Below are positions 1-6,556 of a stretch of DNA of 6,945 nt, piece by piece. The DNA is taken from NCBI GenBank assembly GCA_011525185.1, contig WTIQ01000285.1, forward strand, positions 1 to 6,945, read 5' to 3'. Both the position numbers and the translations under genes were made by a program. The notes under the pieces were generated by a model. The model did no database searches and had not been told where the DNA came from. It was given only the letters and a program-made list of their open reading frames with translations. The stretch's first letter is position 1, and each line of letters begins with the position of its first letter. Source of the DNA: Paracoccaceae bacterium. Its GTDB lineage: Bacteria; Pseudomonadota; Alphaproteobacteria; Rhodobacterales; Rhodobacteraceae.

Positions 1-91
1 TTATTTCAAGCAAAGTTGCGCCCAGATTAACAAATCTGTGTGAATTGACCGTGAGGCCTTTCCCAGCCAAAAAATCAGGTAGAATTTTCAT
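1..91 (-). CDS. Unrecognised N-terminal reading frame, partial, runs off the left edge
   Basis: An ATG at 91-89 on the minus strand opens a frame with no stop through to position 1, about 30 codons. It begins MKILPDFLAGKGLTVNSHRF. An in-frame TGA lies a few codons upstream and no other start codon lies between, so the ATG is the only possible start. The composition (hydrophobic and charged residues mixed, codons like the neighbours) is compatible with a real protein, and the orientation matches every other gene here. Against it, no Shine-Dalgarno sequence is visible in the 20 bases upstream, and 30 open codons can occur by chance. I do not recognise the family and assign no function. Confidence 0.3.
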   Translation of the reverse strand, partial: MKILPDFLAGKGLTVNSHRFVNLGATLLEI

Positions 92-136
92 TTGACAAAG
101 AGACCAAAGTAATCAAAGGCTTAAAGCCAGAGTGTT

Positions 137-152
137 CCCCGCCGAAGCGGGG
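137..152. repeat. Short GC-rich hairpin
   Basis: CCCCGC (137-142) and GCGGGG (147-152) form a perfect 6-bp stem around a CGAA loop, extendable by one A-T and one G-T pair. No T-run follows in either direction, so it is not a standard intrinsic terminator. It lies about 45 bp upstream of the possible left-edge start codon. Its function is unknown. Confidence 0.45.
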
Positions 153-206
153 AGGATCAGGCGGTACACTGTCGTCTAGGTGCGCTGCTGTATTGAAGAA
201 AGTAGA

Positions 207-230
207 GGGCTGACAGTTGGCGGTCAGCCC
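207..230. repeat. 8-bp perfect inverted repeat, possible weak terminator on the minus strand
   Basis: GGGCTGAC (207-214) pairs perfectly with GTCAGCCC (223-230) around an 8-nt loop. Read on the minus strand, the stem is followed by a pyrimidine-rich stretch (TCTACTTTCTTC) with only a broken run of T. It could therefore be a weak intrinsic terminator for leftward transcription, but the tract is far from a canonical poly-T tail. It could equally be an operator-like or structural RNA element. Confidence 0.4.
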
Positions 231-518
231 CAGCCAGTGCGAGATAATGATACCCAAGGCCAACGGGTTCTCGAACCGTACTACCGTTAAACTCTAACAC
301 AATCGGGGAAATGAAGCAATAATGTCCAGCACACGATGTTCCCAGCTCACGCAGGGAGAGACGTCTCCATAATAGAAAGCGATCGCAAAAATACCCCGCC
401 CAATGCCGACACCGAGCCGCGCTTATCGAAGCAGGCGCAGCTCTTATTTCTAAATTACCCCAGTTATGGATAACGCACTGCTACCGCTTTGTTTTCAAGA
501 CATATTTAGAGCTCGCTC

Positions 519-574
519 CATGTGTCTGCTCGGGTGGGCACAAATGTGCCCGCCGTGGGGCGGGCGGACACATG
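519..574. repeat. Compound inverted repeat with two competing folds
   Basis: The outer arms 519-529 and 564-574 pair over 11 positions with one G-T wobble. Inside them, 533-542 pairs with 545-554 over 10 positions with one wobble; a realistic loop would open the innermost pair. A different hairpin can form from 548-554 (GCCCGCC) and 559-565 (GGCGGGC) around a GTGG loop. It shares bases with the inner arm and part of the outer arm, so the two folds exclude each other. In the transcript of the flavoenzyme gene this lies roughly 80-135 nt after the stop codon. No T-run follows, so a classic terminator is not supported. A REP-like dispersed element or a 3'-end RNA-stabilising structure is an inference. 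Confidence 0.6.
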
Positions 575-595
575 CTGAAATGCAAAGCATTTCAG
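575..595. repeat. Perfect 9-bp hairpin directly beside the compound repeat
   Basis: CTGAAATGC (575-583) and GCATTTCAG (587-595) are exact reverse complements separated by AAA, giving a tight stem-loop. It abuts the outer arm of the 519-574 repeat with no gap. On the minus strand it starts about 58 nt after the flavoenzyme stop codon. The base after the stem is not T-rich in either direction, so a Rho-independent terminator is not well supported, although the structure could protect the 3' end of the mRNA. Confidence 0.6.
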
Positions 596-653
596 GGCGA
601 TAAGTGACTTCTGGCATCTCCTTACCCATAATTCGGGCTAATTTAGAGGAGCG

Positions 654-3104
654 TTATGCCCGCATATTTGCGCCATTTGCATCATAGATGGGAGCGCCGA
701 GTACTTTGGCCTTGTAGAGTTGACCGAGAATTTCCACTTCAAGCTCTGCTCCTGCTGTGGCGCAATCGGATGAGACATAGCCCATGGCCATAGAGGTTCC
801 TGCGTGGTGCGCATATCCGCCTGAGCTTACGTAGCCGACGGCCTCTCCGTCTTTCAAAATGGCTTCATCGTTTGACACATCTATGCCTTCGGCTTCCACC
901 GTCATCACAACGAGCGCGCGTGTTGTGCCCTGCTCTTTGATCTTTTGCGTTGCTTCTTTGCCAACGAAGTCCTTTTTCCAGTTGATAAAGGCGTCCATCC
1001 CGCTTTCAACCGCATCAAAATCGGGGCGGTAGTCAAGCGTCCAGACCCCCCATGATTTTTCAAGCCGCATCGACATCAAGGCGCGTGCGCCGTACCACGC
1101 ATAGCCAAGCTCTGCGCCTGCGGTTTCAATTTCGCTTGCAAGACGCAAGAGATATTGAGGTTTGCAATAAATCTCATATCCCAGTTCCCCGCTAAAGCTG
1201 ATCCTGTTTAAGATCACAGGCACGCCCCCGACATAGGTTTGCCGCACATCGCGGAAAGCGAGCGCTTGGGCTGAGACATCCTCGCGCGTGATTTTTTGCA
1301 AGAGATCGCGTGATTTAGGGCCACTGAGGGCAATACCATGCCAGTCATCTGAGACATTTTGATAGGTGACGTCTTGGGGGAGGTTCTTTTCAAAGTAACG
1401 ACGATGGGCTTCTTGCATCGCGCCCGAGCCAAAGAGCATAAAGTGATCTTCGGCCAAACAGGCAACTGTTAAGTCACCGTATAGTTTCCCCTTTGGAGTG
1501 AGCATTGGTGAGAGGGTCAAACGGCCCTGTTTTGGGATATACCCTGCAAGAAGGTAATCGAGATAGGCCCGTGCCCCTGCTCCTTTGAACTCATGTTTGG
1601 CGAAATTTGCAATTTCGATCCCCCCAACGGCTTCGCGGACGGTTTTGACCTCGCGCGCCACATAGTCGTGGCTTCTATTGCGGTCAAAACTTGGGTCTTC
1701 ATGAGCGTTTTCAGGACTTCCTGCGAACCAAAGCGCATGTTCAAGACCAAAGCTTTGGTCCATCACAGCGCCCCTTGCAACGAGGCGATCATAAAGCGCG
1801 GTGGTCTTTTGCATGCGCCCCTTGGGGAGCGTTTCGTTTGGAAACGTCATGACAAAGCGGCGTTCATAGTTTTCCGTACTCTTCACGGTGCCCCAGTCTG
1901 GCGTTGCAAATTCGCCAAAGCGTGCAACATCCATTGCCCAGACGTCAATCGAGGGTTCGCCATCGATCATCCATTCCGCCATAGTGAGACCGACGCCACC
2001 GCCCTGACAAAAGCCTGCCATGACCCCGACCGCAACCCAATAATTGCGCATGCCAGGGACGGGTCCGATCATCGGATTTCCGTCGGGACCAAAGGTAAAA
2101 GGACCGTTGATTGCATCTTTGATCCCCGCACTGGCAAGGGCGGGTATTCTCTCAAACCCCAGTTCAAGGCGATCTGCAATGCGTTCTAAATCGGGTTGAA
2201 GCAATTCATGGCCAAAGTCCCAAGGGGTGCCATCCACTTTCCACGGTGTTCCCTTTGGTTCATAGGTTCCAAGGAGCATGCCCTCACGCTCTTGGCGGAA
2301 ATAGATATTAGCCTCGTAATCAATTCCGCAGGGCAGGCGTGTGGGATGGTTGACAACACCATCGATTTTTTCGGTCAAGAGATAGTGATGCTCCATTGGT
2401 TGCACAGGCAGGTTGACGCCTTGCATATGGCCCACTTCCCGTGCCCATAGCCCGCCGCAATTGACGATATGTTCCGCATTGATCATCCCCTTGGGCGTTT
2501 TGACATCCCAACTCCCGTCTGGGCGCTGCGTTGTGGCTGTCACAGGAGTGTGGGTAAAATACTGTGCTCCGTGCACACGGGCTGATTTGGCAAAGGCATA
2601 GGTGGCACCCGAGGGGTCAAGGTCTCCATCCTGCTCATCCCAAAGTGCTGCCAAATAGTGGCTTGGATCAATCAAAGGGTGGCGTTCTGCTACTTCTTTG
2701 GGACTGATAAATTCTTGATGAAGCCCCATATACCGCGCTTTGGAGCGCTCACGCTTGAGATAATCGTACCATGTTTTGTTCGAGGCCAAATAAAAGCCGC
2801 CCGTCATATGCAAGCCCACAGAGTGCCCCGATGTTTCTTCAATCTCTTTATATAAATCAATCGTATAGCCTTGAAGTCGGCTGATGTTGGGATCGCTTGA
2901 GATTGTGTGAATTTGGCCCGCCGCATGCCAGCTTGAGCCCGATGTCAGCTCGTCTCTTTCCAAGAGAACCACATCTTTCCATCCAAATTTTGCAAGATGA
3001 AACAAAATCGAGCAACCAACAACGCCGCCTCCGATCACAACGACTTTGGCGTGAGAGGGGAGTTTCTTCTCTGGGTTCGTTTCGTCTTTTTGGATGTCTG
3101 GCAT
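654..3104 (-). CDS. Dimethylglycine dehydrogenase-type FAD oxidoreductase/GcvT fusion
   Basis: 816 aa, the usual size for bacterial dimethylglycine/sarcosine dehydrogenase-family proteins. Residues about 18-385 form the DAO-type FAD domain: the dinucleotide-binding glycines are G25, G27 and G30, the ribose-binding acid is E49, and SSWHAAG carries H60 at the position of the covalent FAD-histidine link known in this family. Residues 236-244 and 327-372 (INGPFTFGPDG and the following GVMAGFCQGGGVG) are family signatures. After a linker, residues about 440-800 form the GcvT-like folate domain, with the D544 region and RISFSGELGYEI (634-645) typical. Expected reaction: oxidative N-demethylation of a tertiary or secondary amine such as dimethylglycine, with electrons going to an ETF-type acceptor and formaldehyde captured on tetrahydrofolate; cytoplasmic, no signal peptide. 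It follows the MttB-like gene by 33 bp, so co-transcription is likely. The ATG at 3104 is chosen because AAAGGA sits 9 nt upstream; an in-frame TTG at 3113 touches that site and is rejected. The exact substrate (dimethylglycine, sarcosine, methylaminobutyrate or another methylamine) cannot be read from sequence. Confidence 0.9.
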   Translation of the reverse strand: MPDIQKDETNPEKKLPSHAKVVVIGGGVVGCSILFHLAKFGWKDVVLLERDELTSGSSWHAAGQIHTISSDPNISRLQGYTIDLYKEIEETSGHSVGLHMTGGFYLASNKTWYDYLKRERSKARYMGLHQEFISPKEVAERHPLIDPSHYLAALWDEQDGDLDPSGATYAFAKSARVHGAQYFTHTPVTATTQRPDGSWDVKTPKGMINAEHIVNCGGLWAREVGHMQGVNLPVQPMEHHYLLTEKIDGVVNHPTRLPCGIDYEANIYFRQEREGMLLGTYEPKGTPWKVDGTPWDFGHELLQPDLERIADRLELGFERIPALASAGIKDAINGPFTFGPDGNPMIGPVPGMRNYWVAVGVMAGFCQGGGVGLTMAEWMIDGEPSIDVWAMDVARFGEFATPDWGTVKSTENYERRFVMTFPNETLPKGRMQKTTALYDRLVARGAVMDQSFGLEHALWFAGSPENAHEDPSFDRNRSHDYVAREVKTVREAVGGIEIANFAKHEFKGAGARAYLDYLLAGYIPKQGRLTLSPMLTPKGKLYGDLTVACLAEDHFMLFGSGAMQEAHRRYFEKNLPQDVTYQNVSDDWHGIALSGPKSRDLLQKITREDVSAQALAFRDVRQTYVGGVPVILNRISFSGELGYEIYCKPQYLLRLASEIETAGAELGYAWYGARALMSMRLEKSWGVWTLDYRPDFDAVESGMDAFINWKKDFVGKEATQKIKEQGTTRALVVMTVEAEGIDVSNDEAILKDGEAVGYVSSGGYAHHAGTSMAMGYVSSDCATAGAELEVEILGQLYKAKVLGAPIYDANGANMRA

Positions 3105-3113
3105 GTTTATCAA

Positions 3114-3119
3114 TCCTTT
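3114..3119 (-). promoter_or_regulatory. Ribosome binding site of the flavoenzyme gene
   Basis: AAAGGA on the minus strand, 9 nt before the ATG at 3104. It lies within the 33-bp gap after the upstream gene's stop and fixes the start at this ATG rather than the overlapping in-frame TTG. Confidence 0.7.
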
Positions 3120-3137
3120 CTATGGGTAATGCTGGGC

Positions 3138-4655
3138 TCAATACCATGCGTCGGGGAGTTCGGATTTTCGCTTGGCAACAAAATCTTTCAGCGCCTCGTC
3201 TGTGGCTTCATCTATAGGAGGGGCTTCGTAGCTGTTTAGCAGGTCATTCCACCGATTATAAGCACGCGTGCGCATGTCTTCACCGCCGTTTTCTTCCCAG
3301 CTTTCGACATTTTCGCTATCGCTTAGTTTTGGTTCATAAAAGGCGGTTTGGTAATTGCGCATGGTATGAGCTGATCCGAGGAAGTGACCACCAGGGTCAA
3401 TTTCATCATAGGCATCTTTGGCAAAAGCATCCTCAGAGATGTCCAAGCCGCCAAGGAGCTTTTGATAGCTGCCAAGCCGATCTGCATCCATCACAAGCTT
3501 TTCAAACCCAGTGCAGAGCCCGCCTTCCATCCATCCGGCCGCATGCAGCACAAAGTTGGCCCCTGCAAGCATGGTCGAGTGCATGCTATCTGCACTTTCA
3601 TAAGCGGCTTGAGCATCTTCGATCTTGCTCGCGGTGAGCGACCCTCCGCATCGCAGCGGCAGCCCAACACGACGGGCCATTTGTCCAATGACGTAGTTTG
3701 ATAAAACGGGTTCGGGCATTCCAAAGGTTGGAGCCCCTGATTTCAACGACATAGAAGAGAGAAAATTCCCAAGCACAAAGGGCGCACCCTCATGCACCAG
3801 TTGAGCATAGGCACAACACATCATCGCTTCTGCCATGGCTTGGGTGACCGAGGCAGTTGTCGAAACAGGTCCCATAGCACCAGAGAGGATAAAGGGCACA
3901 ACAACTATCCCCTGGCCCCTGCCGCAATAAACACGAATGGCCTCCGTGACGACCTTGTCCACCAAAAGGGGCGAATTGGTATTCACATTGCCCATAATCA
4001 CGCAATTGTTGTCGAGAGTGTCCTTACCATGTAGAATTTCCGCCATATCCACACTGTCTTGAGCGCGGCTCATTTCGGTGATGGCGCCGAGGTGCGGTTT
4101 GTCCCCGTAGCGCATATGGCAGTAGACCATATCGAGGTGACGTTTGCTGACTGGAACATCGCAGGGTTCCACGATCACGAGGCCTGAATGATGGAGCGAG
4201 GGCAGCATATGGACCAGCTTCACGAGCTTTTCAAAGCTCTCCATATCTCCATATCGGCGCCCTTCTTTGAGATCACGCACAAAAGGAGCGCCGTAAATCG
4301 GGGCAAAGACTTGATTATCGCCCCCGATCACGACCGAGCGTTCGGGGTTACGAGCCAATTGTTTAAATTCGCGCGGCGCTTTTGCACAGAGCGCACGTAT
4401 CCAATCCGCGGGAGCTCTAACGATGTCCCCCTCAATCTTAGCGCCCGCGTCTCGCAAAAGATCAAGAGCTTGGGGGTCATCACGAAACGCGATGCCAACA
4501 TCCTGAATGATCCAATCGACTTGGCCTTCAAGCTTGACGATGGTTTCCTCATCCAAGGGATCGACATGGGGCAATTTGCGATTGATGAAGGCGGCTACAG
4601 GAGCCAAGGCCGCCTGAGATTGAGTATTGCGCCCACTGCGCGTACGTCGTGCCAT
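3138..4655 (-). CDS. Non-pyrrolysine MttB-family corrinoid methyltransferase (glycine betaine methyltransferase-like)
   Basis: 505 aa, matching the roughly 460-520 aa of the trimethylamine methyltransferase (MttB) superfamily, a single TIM-barrel type domain. Supporting segments are the SGAMGPVSTTAS stretch (258-269), the GGSLTASKIEDAQAAYE stretch (337-353), and the C-terminal GGHFLGSAHTMRNYQ segment (422-436) with the following EPKLSD. The frame is read through without an internal TAG, so it lacks pyrrolysine. Known non-pyrrolysine members include MtgB, a glycine betaine:corrinoid methyltransferase. Inferred role: moving a methyl group from a quaternary amine such as glycine betaine to a corrinoid protein in the cytoplasm. 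The flavoenzyme 33 bp downstream would use the dimethylglycine product, which supports a betaine-type substrate. No corrinoid protein gene is in the window. The ATG at 4655 is preferred over the in-frame ATG at 4664 because AAAGGA lies 8 nt from the former and overlaps the latter. The substrate could also be another betaine or carnitine-like compound. Confidence 0.85.
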   Translation of the reverse strand: MARRTRSGRNTQSQAALAPVAAFINRKLPHVDPLDEETIVKLEGQVDWIIQDVGIAFRDDPQALDLLRDAGAKIEGDIVRAPADWIRALCAKAPREFKQLARNPERSVVIGGDNQVFAPIYGAPFVRDLKEGRRYGDMESFEKLVKLVHMLPSLHHSGLVIVEPCDVPVSKRHLDMVYCHMRYGDKPHLGAITEMSRAQDSVDMAEILHGKDTLDNNCVIMGNVNTNSPLLVDKVVTEAIRVYCGRGQGIVVVPFILSGAMGPVSTTASVTQAMAEAMMCCAYAQLVHEGAPFVLGNFLSSMSLKSGAPTFGMPEPVLSNYVIGQMARRVGLPLRCGGSLTASKIEDAQAAYESADSMHSTMLAGANFVLHAAGWMEGGLCTGFEKLVMDADRLGSYQKLLGGLDISEDAFAKDAYDEIDPGGHFLGSAHTMRNYQTAFYEPKLSDSENVESWEENGGEDMRTRAYNRWNDLLNSYEAPPIDEATDEALKDFVAKRKSELPDAWY

Positions 4656-4663
4656 AGTCTGCA

Positions 4664-4669
4664 TCCTTT
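4664..4669 (-). promoter_or_regulatory. Ribosome binding site deciding the MttB-like start
   Basis: AAAGGA on the minus strand, 8 nt before the ATG at 4655. The earlier in-frame ATG (4664-4662) begins at the last base of this site and so cannot be initiated from it. The protein therefore most likely begins MARRTRSG. Confidence 0.7.
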
Positions 4670-4697
4670 GAGTCTATAAACACACGTTATTTACGCA

Positions 4698-4720
4698 ATT
4701 TCGCGAAATATGTTTCAAAC
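4698..4720. promoter_or_regulatory. Two adjacent palindromes in the leader, candidate operator
   Basis: ATTTCGCGAAAT at 4698-4709 is a perfect 12-bp palindrome. GTTTCAAAC at 4712-4720 is a 9-bp palindrome with a central base. They are two bases apart and lie at and just downstream of the transcription start expected from the 4726-4754 promoter, about 43-65 bp before the MttB-like ATG. A repressor bound here would block that promoter. No regulator gene is present in the window, so the binding protein is unknown. Confidence 0.4.
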
Positions 4721-4725
4721 GAGAC

Positions 4726-4754
4726 ATTTTATAGAAAGTTTGCGAATGCGACAA
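4726..4754 (-). promoter_or_regulatory. Candidate sigma-70 promoter for the methyltransferase/flavoenzyme pair
   Basis: On the minus strand a -35 hexamer TTGTCG (4754-4749, 4 of 6 consensus) is followed after exactly 17 bp by TAAAAT (4731-4726, 5 of 6 consensus). The expected start is near 4719, leaving a leader of about 64 nt before the ATG at 4655. The AT-rich block lies in the largest gap between genes right of the operon. This is a consensus match only, and read-through from nadE remains possible because no terminator is seen after nadE. Confidence 0.45.
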
Positions 4755-4795
4755 AATGGCTGGGCCGTCAGATCACCTTGCGAGGCGTTGAGCGC

Positions 4796-6457
4796 TTAGG
4801 ACTTGCCCTCACGCCAGCGATTGACAATCGGGTAGCGCCGATCAAGCCAAAAGGCCCGTTTGCTGAGGCGTGTTCCAGGCGCTGATTGAAAGCGTTTATA
4901 TTCGCTAATATACAAGAGGTGTTCCACTCTAGCGGCTTCGTCGCGCTCAAAGCCTGCCGCAATACAGTCCTCTAGAGAGCCGTCTTGATCGACAAGAATT
5001 TCAAGAATGGCATCGAGAATAGGATAATCAGGAAGGCTATCACTGTCCTTCTGGTCTGGGCGAAGTTCAGCGCTGGGTGGTTTTTCTATGATTGAGACGG
5101 GAATGACTGCACCGCTTGGCCCCTTCATCCAAGGCCGATGGTTTGCATTGCGCCAACGGCAAATCTCAAAAACGCGGGTTTTATAGAGGTCTTTGATCGG
5201 ATTATAGCCCCCAGCCATATCGCCATAAACGGTGGCATAGCCCACAGCAACTTCTGATTTATTTCCTGTGGTGAGCAGCATTTCCCCGAATTTGTTAGAC
5301 AGCGCCATAAGCAACAACCCCCTGAGGCGGGACTGGATGTTTTCTTCGGTCAAATCTGCATCAAGGCCTTCAAAGAGGGGTTGCAGCGTGTTTGTAATCG
5401 CACTGCGCCCTTCTGAAATGGGGACAGTGTCGTATCGACAGCCAAGCGCCTCTGCCAGCTCTTGGGCATCTTGAAGTGAGCCTTGAGAGGTGTATTCCGA
5501 GGGGAGCATGACACAGCGCACATTCTCCGCGCCAAGTGCATCTGCGGCAATGGTCGCCACAATCGCACTATCGATGCCGCCAGAGAGACCAAGGAGCACC
5601 TTTTTAAACCCAGTTTTTGCACAGTAATCCCGCAAGCCAAGCGTCATGGCCTGATAATCCGCTTCAAGGGTGTCGGGAATATCTGCGATCTGACCTGCCT
5701 CAACGCTCCAGCCCTCAGCCCCTTGGGTTAAGGAAATATGTTCGATACACTCTTCAAACATAGGAAGGTGAAGCGCCAGAGCGCCACCACGATTAAGAAC
5801 AAAGCTGCCTCCGTCAAAGACCTGATCGTCTTGGCCCCCAACCATATTGAGGTAGATTAGGGGAAGGTCGCTTTCGACCACGCGGGACACCATATGATTG
5901 ATCCGCTCATCCCTCTTGCCGCGGTGATAGGGCGATCCGTTTGGAATAAGCAAAAATTCAGCGCCTGTTTCCTCTAGAGTTTCGACCACATCTTCGTGCC
6001 AAGCATCTTCGCAAATCGGGCTGCCGATGCGGGACTGTCCCACAGAATAGGGTCCAGAAATGTCGCCACTGTCAAAAATGCGCACTTCGTCAAAGACCGT
6101 TTCATTAGGCAGGTGATGTTTTTCGATCACAGAGCGGATCTTACCAGATTTTAGAATAAAATATGCATTAAACAACTTGCCATTTTCCGCCCAAGGACCA
6201 CCAATCCCCAGCGCGGGTCCATCGGCGCAGTCTTTGGCTAGGGCGTGAATGGTTTCTATAGCTGCCTTATGAAACGCCAGTTTTTGAACCAAATCTTGCG
6301 GATTATATCCCGTGATGAACATCTCTGGTAGGGCAACGAGATCAGCGCCTTCCGCCTGACCTGCCAGCCACGCTTTTCGTGCTTTTTGCGCATTGCCCCC
6401 AAGATCGCCAACTGTCGGGTTCAACTGACCAAGGGTCACTTTGAATGTCGCTGCCAT
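4796..6457 (-). CDS. nadE: Glutamine-dependent NAD+ synthetase
   Basis: 553 aa, a normal length for the two-domain bacterial enzyme. It makes NAD+ from nicotinic acid adenine dinucleotide, ATP and glutamine, the last step of NAD biosynthesis, in the cytoplasm. Residues 1 to about 260 are the nitrilase-fold glutaminase: the catalytic triad is E45 (LPEMFITGY), K113 (IEKHHLPN) and C149 (SPICEDAW). Residues about 265-553 are the synthetase: the PP-loop SGGIDS is at 292-297, TTGNKSEVAVGYATVYGD at 396-413, and IEKPPSAELRPDQ-D-LPDY at about 457-478. All key residues are present, so the protein should be active. The ATG at 6457 is chosen because AGGA lies 8 nt upstream and the protein then begins MAATFKVTLGQLNP as family members do. 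An ATG at 6505 would add 16 residues of non-conserved sequence and lacks a clear binding site. It lies 99 bp after dnaE on the same strand. Confidence 0.96.
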   Translation of the reverse strand: MAATFKVTLGQLNPTVGDLGGNAQKARKAWLAGQAEGADLVALPEMFITGYNPQDLVQKLAFHKAAIETIHALAKDCADGPALGIGGPWAENGKLFNAYFILKSGKIRSVIEKHHLPNETVFDEVRIFDSGDISGPYSVGQSRIGSPICEDAWHEDVVETLEETGAEFLLIPNGSPYHRGKRDERINHMVSRVVESDLPLIYLNMVGGQDDQVFDGGSFVLNRGGALALHLPMFEECIEHISLTQGAEGWSVEAGQIADIPDTLEADYQAMTLGLRDYCAKTGFKKVLLGLSGGIDSAIVATIAADALGAENVRCVMLPSEYTSQGSLQDAQELAEALGCRYDTVPISEGRSAITNTLQPLFEGLDADLTEENIQSRLRGLLLMALSNKFGEMLLTTGNKSEVAVGYATVYGDMAGGYNPIKDLYKTRVFEICRWRNANHRPWMKGPSGAVIPVSIIEKPPSAELRPDQKDSDSLPDYPILDAILEILVDQDGSLEDCIAAGFERDEAARVEHLLYISEYKRFQSAPGTRLSKRAFWLDRRYPIVNRWREGKS

Positions 6458-6465
6458 CGCATTAA

Positions 6466-6469
6466 TCCT
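6466..6469 (-). promoter_or_regulatory. Ribosome binding site deciding the nadE start
   Basis: AGGA on the minus strand, 8 nt before the ATG at 6457. It supports this start over the upstream in-frame ATG at 6505. An intervening ATG at 6462 is out of frame. Confidence 0.6.
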
Positions 6470-6503
6470 AATCCATGGGAGATCACATAGCAGAATACGC
6501 GCC

Positions 6504-6548
6504 ATGGAAAAGGTACAAATCGAAAAGATGCAAATGGAAAAGATGCAA
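6504..6548. repeat. Three tandem 15-bp repeats between dnaE and nadE
   Basis: Three consecutive 15-bp units lie at 6504-6518, 6519-6533 and 6534-6548, of the form ATSGAAAAGRTRCAA on the plus strand. Units two and three differ at one base; unit one differs from unit three at two bases. On the minus strand this is a pyrimidine-rich tract starting 8 bp after the dnaE stop codon, in the likely dnaE-nadE mRNA. The 15-bp period keeps reading frame: the plus strand reads as an 18-codon frame (6504-6560) of E-K-M-Q repeats, but no properly spaced binding site supports its translation. Slippage could vary the copy number. Confidence 0.7.
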
Positions 6549-6556
6549 AACGACGA

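Larger units (their letters stand above)
92..653. other. Gene-poor intergenic stretch with several hairpins
   Basis: About 560 bp between the flavoenzyme stop codon and the left-edge frame. Both strands are broken by stops. The longest frame, minus 263-75, gives a low-complexity proline-rich peptide with no recognisable domain, and I do not call it. No tRNA or rRNA was recognised. The stretch holds the inverted repeats listed separately, plus a 10-bp palindrome at 358-367 and an 8-bp palindrome (GCGATCGC) at 379-386. It could be a long 3' UTR plus the leader of the next gene, a decayed gene, or the site of an unrecognised small RNA; the sequence alone does not decide. Confidence 0.6.

Noticed and set aside
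92..125. A perfect TTGACA on the plus strand at 92-97 considered as a promoter.
   Set aside because: No acceptable -10 hexamer occurs 15-19 bp downstream, and no plus-strand gene follows.
75..263. A 62-codon minus-strand frame in the left gap.
   Set aside because: It contains two hairpin sequences, is proline-rich without any domain I recognise, has no ribosome binding site, and is broken by stops in the flanking sequence.
262..290. A GGTTCGA-containing stretch on the minus strand resembling a tRNA T-arm.
   Set aside because: The stem pairing around a 7-nt T-loop does not form and no acceptor, D or anticodon arms can be placed.
379..386. GCGATCGC octamer, the HIP1 motif of cyanobacteria.
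   Set aside because: It is a single occurrence in an alphaproteobacterial context; one 8-bp palindrome carries no weight.
495..629. A 44-aa minus-strand frame beginning ATGGGTAAGGAG downstream of the flavoenzyme gene.
   Set aside because: It runs straight through the inverted-repeat cluster, so its sequence is dictated by the hairpins. The first ATG has no Shine-Dalgarno, and the AGGAG touches the second ATG with no spacing.
1593..2189. A 198-codon plus-strand frame inside the flavoenzyme gene.
   Set aside because: It is antisense to a well-conserved coding region whose family motifs are all on the minus strand; the frame is a by-product of codon bias.
4188..4679. A 163-codon plus-strand frame opposite the methyltransferase N-terminus.
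   Set aside because: It lies antisense to a recognised gene, shows no domain I recognise, and has no independent support.
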